64,000 nucleotides of DNA, taken from assembly GCF_008831285.2 (NCBI RefSeq), contig NC_045147.1:22902981-22966980 (forward strand), in the 5' to 3' direction. The notes below the pieces were generated by a model. It was not told the origin of the DNA and searched no databases. It saw nothing but the letters and a program-made list of their open reading frames with translations. This stretch comes from Nymphaea colorata. Lineage: Eukaryota; Streptophyta; Magnoliopsida; Nymphaeales; Nymphaeaceae. Below are positions 13,109-24,151 of this stretch, in pieces. Both the position numbers and the translations under genes were made by a program. The number at the start of each line of letters is the position of its first letter. Positions within the stretch are counted from its first letter, which is position 1.

Positions 13109-16047
13109 TCATTCCTTTTCTCCTTTCAATTTGTGTACTTCTAAATTTCTTGTACAAATCTTGTTGGAAAATTGAATTACCATGAAAAGCTTTTCGTTGG
13201 GCCTTCACATTAGATTTTAATGGTCTAATCCCTGCGCTGGTCTTTCTTTCCTCTGCTTCTCCTTTCCCTAGTTCTCTCGTGTATATTACTCTGAAAGGAA
13301 ACTGAAGTGACAAATCTATCTCTCGATGATGATTCAGAATTGGTCTCCTCAATTAATGTTGGATCCGGTCTACCCTATCATATGATGGGCAGTCCTTGGA
13401 ATAATTTCCTGGTGTCCCATTATGATAAATAAGGAGAATAATTTTTAATTAAGAATAACAAAGGAAAACTACGAAACGGGGGATACTCTTGCATAGCTCA
13501 TTTCTATTTCTCCTTGCCTTTGGTGTCTAAGGTTACTTTAAAATCCGGTGTTGCTTGGTCTTTTGCTTTAGTTCAGTTACAAATGGTCTCTTTTTTTCTT
13601 GGCCCACATTGGATCCAAAACTTGCTCTCTCTGGGTTATAAGAGCCAGGTCGGCAAGTCACACCATTTGGAAAATCCGCAATTTTTAACTTAATCCAAGT
13701 CTCAAGTGAGTAAATTTGGAGTTTATTTGGGTGGAGATGGGCCAAGTCTTTGAGAAAGATCCAAACTGTGCACATCAAATTGCTGCTACCCTTGTAATTA
13801 GTGTCTGCAATTTGTGAAATCACGTGTTTTGGTTCGAGCATTTGGGTATTATTCATATTCAACATTGTCCGGTCCTTCCTCATAAATGGACGAAGGCACT
13901 GATCCTGAAGAATTAATTGCTGTTTTCTTTCTTTTTCTTAGAGAACCGAGAAACCACTCTTCAACATGGACCATGGTGTGGCATCCCCAGGAGTCTAAGG
14001 CTTCGAGATTTATGTATCTCGAACCTTGGAAACTTTCAGTTGTACCAACATACCAAGCAAAGAGATGAAGCTCATAGCCATTCTGCGAGCAATTAAGCAT
14101 GAACCTGATGAGCCCGACTATAGTTTCAAAATTTTAACGAACTTTTTATATACATACATTAAACTGAAACTTTTAAACTTTATATACTATTATGTTTCCT
14201 TTTATCAAAGAAATAAATAATTTTTTTAAAAAAATAAGAAAAGTTTTAAAAGTAAATAGTGACATGTACTACTCTAGCATGGCCAATGAATCGAATTGGT
14301 TTGGCGCCGATTATTGCTGTATTCAGGCTGAATTTTGTAGTACAAATGGTTTCATATAAATGGGGACAGATCAATGTAGCTCCATATCCATAGGAACTAA
14401 ACATCATTTAAATAGAACCTAGTTTCTCATGATTCAAAAAGAAGTATTCAGTTGAGCGCGTAGTACTACTACTGATGCTTTGTGTGTGTGTGTGATCCTG
14501 ATCCCTTCACCAGAAACTCTTCCAATTTTTCACCTGCACATTTTCACTATCACCACATTCCTTCAGATGATTACAAACTAAGAACTATTCCAGGTGTACT
14601 TGCATCTCTCTTTTTTTGGCCAACACAGTCAAAAAAGTAAAAAGAATGATGAGCGTATAACAGTAAAGCGTTAGCTTTATTCCCACTTGTGGTGCAAAAA
14701 CCTTTGCCCTTTACATCATTGGAGCCCTCCTCCTCCCCATGTGCAGATAAACAGTTAAAAAGCAGAAAGACAAAAAAAGAAGAACCTCACCATAGGTTGA
14801 GGGAGAAACTGCGCTAGAAATGGAAGGCATGAGCCACATAAACCAGCACCAAGACCAAGGGACTTGGCCCATCAATCCTTGGTGATGCCTTGTTCTTATC
14901 ATCATTTCACGCATCTAATTCGTTGCCACCGCTCGCTACATTCCAAAACTACAAAAAAAAAATGGAACTATTTTAGATATGTATGGAGATAGAGAGCTTT
15001 ATAAATAATTGCTGTGTGACATATATTATTTATCTATGTATAGTGGTCAGGTACGATTGATGGTACACAATCTTTGTTTGCGTCGATTTAGACATCAAAT
15101 AATCGATCCCACAGTAGAAATAATGGTTCCAGTTTCACGCGACACACACAACAAAAATTCTAAATATTACTGTAACCTGAAAACTTGCTGGCTTTCTGAA
15201 CTATATATATCTATGAGAAACAACGACAGGTACGTTTTGTAACATGCTTGTTTGTGTTGGAGCCATTGCTTATGAATTAACGCTTTTAATTGCTTGGGCA
15301 AGCTTTTACAAGGCTTACAAAATTCAGATATCATGTTTAAGCATCGAAATCACAGGAGAGATTTTGTTTCATGCCATCCTCGTGTCTGACTCTTCTTAGA
15401 AGCATATTTTCTGGAGCCGTTTCCTCATGATCTTCAACAACAATCTTAAGAATGTAATCTCTACATCTAAACGTTTTAATGAAAAATTATATTTTACATC
15501 TCAAACCAGATTTCGTATGCAAACTATAATGCATGTATAACAATGAAAAATAAGAATAAAAATGTAAAAGGACAGAACATGTATATTGAAAATTAGCATA
15601 CTTGCATTTCTCAAGCTTGACTGCCTTTCTAATTTTCTTATAAAACGTTAAAAAAAGTGAATTTTATGTTACCTTGATAGAGAAATTGTATCTATGAGTG
15701 GAAGGAAAATGTACCCATGTATAACATGTTTCATACATGAAAGAAAATTATAGATACTAACAACTATATAGCAGTCCTAGCAATCCTCTGTATATATGTA
15801 TATATACGTCTCTCTCCGGCCCATTCGGGGCCTTATCGAAAAACCAGACGCCGGGGTCGTCAGACAATTCTTAGTCAAGATCTACGGTCCTGTTATCAGT
15901 ACAAACGAAAAGGGAGGAGAGCCGCGAGGGAAAAAGACGAGCCCCATTTGGGGAGGGCGCCATTAACCCCGACGAGAAAGGCACGTCGACGGAGAAGACG
16001 ACGCAGCGAAGGCGACGAGGTGGTTCGTTTGTCCACTTTCCGGCGCT

Positions 16048-16050
<3 letters not shown>

Positions 16051-16099
<49 letters not shown>
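16051..16099. repeat. (GA)n microsatellite in a GC-rich island
   Basis: An uninterrupted GA run inside about 600 bp of GC-rich sequence (15.8-16.4 kb). The setting resembles a plant promoter and leader, but no recognised coding region follows. Confidence 0.9.
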
Positions 16100-16102
<3 letters not shown>

Positions 16103-17410
16103 TATGTGACAGTGGCTGGTCGTGGAGTTGGGAAGAAGAAAGGGGCTGAGAGAGACGACGTTTTTGTCCTCAGCCTCCATCATGATTGCACATGGCCTTC
16201 CTCCTCCTTCCCTCCCTTTCTCCACTCCTCTTTGGCAGTAAGGCGTCCACTCATCTTCCCAAAACTCCTTTCATCTCCCACCCCATCATCTTCACGTCGC
16301 TCTTCCTTTTTCTCTCTTTTTTTTTTTTAACTCCAGTCACATGGGCACATGGCAGCACTTCAACGGACCCCCCTCCCCATCGACAACTTGGCCGATAACA
16401 TAACCGATGACTTACGATACAAAGCGACATGCATTCATTCCAAATGTGACAAAAGGTGCCTCTTTCAAAACGGAAGATGTCATGATATGCCTAGAAATTT
16501 CTCAAATTAAGGAAGTCAAAGAATATAGTTTTACACTCTGACCTTGGGTTGGGTCCTATACTAGCATGAATGTATGGAGGTTAAAAATTTAAATTTCCAT
16601 CATACTCAAGTGTTAGTGTGTCAGTTTTGTTTCCAATTAAAAGCTTGTAGAATGATTCTGAATTCGTCTTGAAGATGGTTGGCTATGTGAATGTTTCATG
16701 AATGTATTCTCATAATTAAGGCAAACTCATGAAAAGTTTTTACTGCGAAACAAGGGTAGATTTTAAATAAGAGAAAAAGGTTATTTGGCAAGTAGGGGGC
16801 ATGTGCCCCTACCAATCTCGCAGCATACACATAGGAGCTAAAAGTTTGGTGAGGCTAATCATGTGATGGTGGTTAAAGTACCTCGACAGCGAAGTCTACT
16901 CTAGAGCCTCCCAAGTTTAAGAAGCTGGGAATCATAGCCAGCCACCTCGCTTCACAGAAGCATCCTTGTAGCCTTTTTTTCGGCGCACCCCTTCATGCGA
17001 TGTGTTTGATAGCAATGTTCTTAGTTCCAAGGCTGATATGGACAAATAAAACACCAAATTTTACCACTACAGAAAATGAGGTTTTGAGATCTTTAGTACA
17101 TGACAAAAATTTTAGATCTGAGTTTGGAAAGAGGGGATCCAGCCTCAATTTTTTTGATATGAGATCTGAGATAAATGACGTCAAATTCTTGGATCTGTAT
17201 GGAAAGGGAATCCGTACCATGATCTGCATCTATGCCTCTCTGATATTCGGGAAAGCTTCTCTTTGGTGGAAAGATTGTATTAAAGCTCCTTGAGGCCGTC
17301 AAACACAATTTCACTAGGCAGACGTACAACTTTTAGTGTAAAAAACATGAGAGAAATTGGTAGACAAAGGAGAGTTTATCCAAAGTATCAAACAGCTGCC
17401 AAACATATGT

Positions 17411-17414
17411 GAGA

Positions 17415-17447
<33 letters not shown>

Positions 17448-17448
17448 C
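17411..17448. repeat. (GT)n(GA)n microsatellite
   Basis: A short GT run passes directly into a GA run. There is no gene nearby. Confidence 0.88.
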
Positions 17449-20225
17449 ATGAATCCCTGGATTTTTTATCTTAAGTTCATTAATTTGATAAACCCTAGAT
17501 TTTACCATGAATCTTTTGCCATGTAAGGTCCACATCAGATCCATGGATTTGAAATCTTAAACAATCAAATGCCTCCTACAGGACCACAAAGTGCATTCAG
17601 GATTTTCTTGTTTTACTAAAAACATGAGAAGTTGGTATTTTTTGTTTATTAGCTTATAGAATTTTTGTTACATACGTAGAATTTGAAAAACTCTATCTAT
17701 CTTGCTAAAATGTTGAATTTCAGACCATTTGGTCTCGCAAGGGTTCAAGATTCAAGGTGTTTCTCTTAGCCGGCATTCACGCCAGAAAATTTACGTGAAG
17801 AGGTCACTGTTGTTTCACTTAAAGCTTAAGTGCCAGAAAAGAAAAATCAGAGTGTAGTTTTCATTTTCCTGTGGCCCTAATGGTTCTATCCGTGCTCTTT
17901 CATAAACTATATATATATTTTTTATCAGCCAGCTCTGAGATGTTGCTAAATGCCTAAATATTTAAAACTCATCACTAAAAACAGTATAATCCTCTGTGAC
18001 TAAGAACTTTCGGCGACCAGCTTTAAATATTTAGTTATCTTGCAACATCTGACAGCCTCATGATTTCAATTCCTCAATGTTTAATTATTGCATAAGTCAT
18101 TGTCGATACATATGCTCTTATTCTGATTCTTCTAGTTACATTCTGGCAAACACAGGACAAATGTTGAAAAAATCGCGTCTAGGTATACTTTGAAATGTGT
18201 CACTGGAAGCAAGGAACCAAATTTAACCTCAACTATAGAACGGTGCAGTTCTTTTTTTGGTTTGGGTGGACAATAAGCCGCACTCGGGCCGAGTGACATT
18301 GTTAGCTACACTGTTGGCAAAGTTGCCCACACCATTGTTTCTTTATTTTTATATTAATATTTTCAAATATTTGTTCGGATATATATATATATTGCTTATT
18401 TAAATATAGAAATTTATGAATGAGTGTCCCTCCAAAAATTTTTTCTTGCTCCACTTCTGGAGGTCTGAATCATCTTAAGATCCTTGGGTCTTATACTCAA
18501 AAGTGTCTGAGCTACGCGAATTTCTACTTCGATAAGGAGGGAGGTTAGAAGAAAGTACTTGCAATTTTCTCATGGTTGAACTTCAAAAACATGAGATCTT
18601 GAAGGCGGTGAGAAAGAAGATCAGATTTTGAACATATATGTCCATCGTCCCTTTCCAATAATAAATGGTCGCCACTACGAACGTTAATGATGTGCTTTTT
18701 GGGCTTTCCATTGGAGATATACGAGACCAAGTGACAAGAAGGATCTTCCTTTATACACGAAGTGATTTGACATATAACCTGACTATGCGCTTTGCTTGAT
18801 GGCCTTTTTAAAAGGAAAGCAAGTGCTCAATGCAGCCCTGTTCCTTGAAAAAGATAGCATTTTATACTTACATGCTTTGAGGGGGGGGATCAATGAAGCA
18901 TATGGTTCAGCATGGACGTTTTTTACAGTCCTTTATTTTCGTTTTTTGGGGTGCAATAATGAAGGGTCATGGTTCGATTCCTGTAGGCACCACCTGAGCT
19001 TAGCTATGAACTCATTTTGTTTTTTCTGAGTAACATAACATATCAAGTGTGACTATTTGAAGGCTTCTTCTCTGGTTCCAAGCCACTTGTACAAGATGAC
19101 ACACATCCATTGAGTTTGCTTTTAGGCTTTAATTTGACACCAGACCAGCCAGACTCTTGAGCACAAGAAGTCTCCTCAAGTCTCGGGCTTTTATTGCCTT
19201 TGAAAAAGAAAAACTGGTTTGAGACGCTAGGTCTTCAAATGACGTCAAGTCCTTCACTTTCGGTGGTACGAAGCGGCCCACCGCAGTTAATTTTCAAGCC
19301 CATGGGCCCTCAACGAGCCCTGCTGCAAACAAAGATAAAGTAGGAGATGAAATTTTATTAATCTCAAAAGGGCTTTTAAGAATTTTTTGGCTTTCCATTT
19401 ATGATTATATATATGCATATAATTTTTCTTTTTTGTGTGTTACGTACTTAATTTCTTCGTTTTCTGCTCAGTTGCTATAAATCTTGTTCTCAAAAAGCTA
19501 GCTTTTGGAAAATCTCTCGTCCATAAATATTTTTTCAGAAGACAAATGATCTGCAAAAATGTGCGCAATATGCTAGGTTTAGGTCAAAACTTGTCTGTTT
19601 TTACCCACCCTTTATAGTCTTTTAGATCAAATCTTAGATATTATCTATGCAATTATTTAGCGAGAAATTTTGTCTCATGGAAAGGTTGTGAATAATTGGT
19701 CTCACATCCAATATTAAAAGAAAAAGAGAAACATTTGTGTGTATGTTTTTATGCCTCAATGGGCAGTAGGTTAGGTTAGGGGCATATGAAAAAGCATGAC
19801 TATAATTTGATTCCTATAAGTACTATGTCTTTGTGTTTTAATGTATAAGAGTGCGATACCTAAGTTGAAGGGTACACCACTACCATCACTGACATCAATG
19901 CAACCTAAGACCTTAAAGACAGGGAATGAAAGGACATTCAGACCTCTTTTTCAAGCAATTAGTCGTTAATCTCTCGCTCACCTAGAAATTGTATGTTTTT
20001 TGTATTGCACAATTATAATACAATTCTTTACCTAAAATTTGAACTTTTGTATTGATACTTGAAAATTTTGTTTAATATTGGCTTCTTGTGATTTTATTTT
20101 TCAAATACATGCACATTCTTTATTCAATTTAAACTTCATTTTCAAAACTCCGGCAGAATGGTGGAGCTCCTTTGGCCTGCATTCTTTCTTGCAAAAAAAT
20201 TAAATCCAAAAGCAATATCTACATA

Positions 20226-20296
20226 TGTGTGTTGTACATTCTCCCTCTGGTCAGGGCCCCCCCTTGGCTCCGTCCCTGGTGTGTGTTGTACATTCT
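20226..20296. repeat. 37-bp insert flanked by perfect 17-bp direct repeats
   Basis: The 17-mer TGTGTGTTGTACATTCT occurs at 20226-20242 and again, unchanged, at 20280-20296. Between them is a GC-rich 37-bp insert containing GGGCCCCCCC and TTGGCTCCGTCCC. A long perfect repeat flanking a very short insert looks like a target-site duplication around a severely truncated retroposon. Confidence 0.65.
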
Positions 20297-20904
20297 TCAA
20301 TATATTGTCAATAGTAACCAGCTTGAATATGTGATCCGCTAAGCTGTACAACTCAATGTGAGAGCGAGTTCATCTTGTCTTCAAGATTGGGGCAAATTCA
20401 TAATAAAACATTATGTTCTAATGTTCCTTAAATCCACCTTAATATGTGTGATAGATTTATAAAACACAGTTTGAGGGTTCATGTTGCCAAGTGCCTCCCA
20501 ATCAAGCTTTCATGACTGAATAAAGCTAAATTTGGATGACTTTATTTGAATATGTCTATAAGAGTTTATTAGTGATAAATTATTTACTAGGACCGAAGTT
20601 CCATAAATTTGACATTGGGTTTGGAGATGAACATATTATGTTTTTGGAATATATATCGATGACACATAGTTTAAAAGTATCATGTCATTGTTTCAAAACA
20701 TATAGTATAATTATGCCGCCTTTTTAATTTTTTTAGCCTTTCCTCAGGTAAAACATTTGCTGTGATGTATCATTGACGTAGTTAAAGAAGAAAACAACTC
20801 TGAGAAGAGATGGTCATTCGCCGGTGCAACGTAACATGATCAGCAACCAGCGTTCACACACTCGTTTGCGTCTAAATATACATGTCGACTGGGCTCTAGT
20901 TCGG

Positions 20905-20905
<1 letters not shown>

Positions 20906-20934
<29 letters not shown>
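20906..20934. repeat. (TA)n microsatellite
   Basis: About 14 uninterrupted TA units in intergenic sequence. Confidence 0.9.
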
Positions 20935-20937
<3 letters not shown>

Positions 20938-21192
20938 GGTCTTTTATCTCACATTCATTCAATCACTCAATCACAACTGTTCGATGCAATGCATTAACTC
21001 AAAAATTTTAAAAAAGAAAACAGAAATGACCAGCATCACAACCGAAATCCAAATCCAGCTCTCTCGCTAACCTTGTTCTCTGGATCTAAAAAATGCAGCT
21101 AAATCGTATCGTCTTGACTGCGTATTAATTGATAACCAACTTGAATGTAAATCTGTTTAGTCAGATCCATGAAAATATTAAGATCCGGAAGA

Positions 21193-21687
21193 CTAATAAT
21201 CAGATTTAGATTGGGTATCCAACTTCTGTAACAATGACTCGTCCCAATTACACTTAACTGCGAGTTGTGGATTCATGTTTAGAAATGAAACTGGGGATCC
21301 TAACGAAGTCCGGCGGCCGTAGGGGACCTGCGCCGTCTGTGGTGGACAAAAGCAAGCGGTCGATCTACTCCTGTAGGGAAGGGCTTTTCTGAATGTCGTC
21401 TTCCAACTATTCATTGAAGGACGGCTGTTGGACAGATCCATGGACCAAGTGTCGCCATTCTGTAACAAACACCCGATGCGATGATGGAGTTTTTGGGTGT
21501 GTAGCCTGCACGTGCAGGAAGGGATAACGATCTTTGCAACTTTGTCTTGGTTGATTGCTACAACGCCATTTACTTCGGTGGCCCCTTTGGTGTAACAGCA
21601 TCGTCCATGTGCGTCTGCCTGAGTTCATGAGGTAGCAAGCTGCCATCTTTTACACGCCGGGATGAGATGCTGCCACCTGCTAGCCAT
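21193..21687 (-). pseudogene. Unrecognised reading frame with one internal stop
   Basis: On the minus strand an ATG at 21687 opens a frame that runs 165 codons to the TAG at 21193-21195, broken by one in-frame TGA at 21625-21627. The part after the stop contains segments such as GRCCYTKGATEVNG, NGDTWSMDLSNSRPS and FCPPQTAQVPYGRR. A second ATG at 21784, in another frame, starts a short hydrophobic, signal-like peptide that ends at 21680. I do not recognise a family. It could be a decayed gene, a spliced gene whose intron removes the stop, or chance in a locally GC-richer patch. Both other minus-strand frames are also partly open, which favours chance. Confidence 0.2.
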
Positions 21688-23615
21688 CTTCTCCGGCGAA
21701 GGATGATGGACAAAAGAAAAGCACGATGGAGGTGGCGGTGATGATGGTGACGGAAGCGAAAACGATGGGCGGAGATGTAACCATGCTCGCTCATCATGAT
21801 GGATGGATGATTGTTTACTCGATCGATCGCCAGTTTCTCAGATTAAAAAATGGATCAATCTTCTCTTTCCTTCATTTCAGGGTTTTGCTTCTATGTGGTT
21901 TTATGGTATATTTTCAACTCGAACTTGATTATCAGACATTAAATATCACTTTGATCATTATTTGCAGTTTAAAAAAATCACACAATAAATAAAGCTGAAT
22001 GTGCTCAACACTCCACCAGACCAAGTAGTAGCGTCGCCCGGACCATAATCTATGCAGAATTGCCAAGTACGTGGTTTTTGTCTTTTTATTAAGAGTCGTG
22101 TTACATTTTTTTTTTTTTTTATCTTATCTAATTATTTACAGGGACCAGTCCACCACTTACATGGCGTGTTCTCTAGGGACAGAGCTACGTGCTCTTGCCG
22201 GGGCATGGGTCCTCTCTTATTTGCAACAAATTTCACTCAAGGTACTTTTGATTCCCTTCCAATCTCAAGGTCTCAAATCAAAGCTGCATGTGCTGCAAGC
22301 TCAAGCATGGATCACCTCAAACCCTCTGAGTTGAGATCCACATTGACAGGGTTGGAGGCAAGTGTGGGCAGTTGCACACACAGATTCACAAAACTTGGTC
22401 ATTTCCATATTGATACCTTAGAATCATTTTCTTCATTTGTATATTTCCATCCCTTAAAATTCAGTACTTGGGTACTAATCTAAAACTCCGAGTACCACTG
22501 TCCCTCAGCTAAAAATATCTAGCTATCACCATTGATCTCAGCCCAAAGGCAGCCTAAATGTGTATAGAATCATCTTTTTTGCTTCATAGACTATACACAA
22601 ATGTGCTTTCTGCCTGGGTAAAATTTTGATAGGCTTTGTGACGGTTAATGGTTAATAAAGAGAAACTAAAAGAGTTTAACTTGACTTAGTATCAAAATTT
22701 TTTATTGTAAACCATTGTTAATGCCATGGATTTTGTTGTCTGCACACAACATGCATACGCCATGAGACTGCTTTTGACCCCGAGCATGTACTAGGGCCTA
22801 ACACATAACCCGGCAGGTGGCTTCTTTCACTTGTTGTCTGCTTCGCCAATCCAGGGATGACGTGGCACGTTTTCTCAGCATGCACCATACAATCATGAGA
22901 TGCATGTGGCAACGTCACGATGCACATGACGGGGTGTGGACATCTCAAGCAGGTGGGCCCCACCTTTCACCTGCCACCGTGGCATGAATATGGAGAGTGA
23001 GTGAGCAACATGTGAGCCATAAACAAGCCAAGAAAAGCCGAAAGTGGAGCCCACCCCCTCTCATGATGATGATGATGATGATGGCCACCGGTCACCACCC
23101 CACATGGGCAGCATGGACCCACCGAGCACAAATGGATCGATACCAACGACTCTACCCGGATAATGTTTGGATTCATAAAGACAAAACCCTATGAACATGC
23201 TCGCTTTGACTGTTGGCACCATCAAATCGGGCCGAAAATATTAGATCAAGACGTTTATTTAAGGGCAAATATTAGATCAAATTTGACCCTGTGTTTGAAC
23301 AGGGTCTTGTTGTGCAAGTCCAAATCATGTTCGGGCTAGGATATACAACGGTCCCACCTTTTAGATATATATGCATGAGAAATTATGTATGATTCAATTG
23401 GGATATTCCACCGAATTCGGTCCATTAATTGGCAGCCAAATAAAACGTTAGCTCTTGAAATGCATGTTTGTAAGCCACATGTTTTAAGAATATCATATTC
23501 TAGTTTTAAAAAAATGCGGCGTGATTGTGTTTTGTTCTTATATTTAAGAACGACTTTCATAACTATCCCATATGTTTTAGAGCAAGAACATAATGTTGTT
23601 AGAACATGTATTTAT

Positions 23616-24151
23616 CGTTAAAGCTCGGCTCGCGAACGAGTTTGAGCCGAGTCATTTATTTAATGAGTCGAGCTCGAGTTGATGAGTCGATTCGTTTAAA
23701 TAATCGAGTTGAGTTCGATCTCAACATGTTACTGCCGAGTCGAGCTCGAACCTCAATCGAGTTTCTCAAGCCTTAATTAAGTCGATATATTCAAACGAGT
23801 TTATGATTTTGTCGAGCCTTAACCGAGTCGAGCTCGAGCTCAATACATAACGATGAATATCAATTCTATTCAAACGAGTTTGTCGAGCCTCAATCGAGTC
23901 GAACTCGAGCTCAACACGTAAAGATGAATATTAATTCTATTCAAATGAGTTTGTCAAGCCTTAATCGAGTCGAGCTCGAGCTCAACACGTAAAGATGAAT
24001 ATCAATTCTATTCAAACGAGTTTGTCGAGCCTTAATCGAGTCGAGCTCGAGTTGCTTCCATAGAGCTATTCTTGAGCTCGAGCTGAGTGGAGCTCGAGGT
24101 TTCATTAGTCGAGCCGAGCTCGAGCTCGACTCGGCTCGTGTTCACCCCTAC
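23616..24151. repeat. AGCTCGAGC-rich element with three 71-bp tandem units
   Basis: A block of about 535 bp is saturated with GAGCTCGAGC-type words. The segment around GATGAATAT recurs at 23852, 23923 and 23994, a constant 71-bp period with few changes. The outer ends carry GCTCGGCTCGCGAACGAG on the left and CTCGGCTCGTGTTCACCCCT on the right, partly inverted relative to each other. A non-autonomous DNA transposon carrying an internal array is plausible. Related degenerate words occur near 6.4, 7.25 and 25.05 kb. Confidence 0.65.

Noticed and set aside
14711-14914. Minus-strand small ORF, with a neighbouring frame containing PSPLVLVLVYVAHAFHF
   Set aside because: It briefly resembles the hydrophobic tail of an arabinogalactan-type peptide, but there is no start codon, signal peptide or intact upstream frame.
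18971-18990. Possible tRNA gene at a perfect B-box word
   Set aside because: No cloverleaf or acceptor stem can be built around it by eye, and the A box is missing. A retroposon remnant is more likely.
23065-23085. ATG trinucleotide repeat that could encode poly-Met/His in short ORFs
   Set aside because: Simple sequence repeat; the ORFs on both strands there are artefacts of it.
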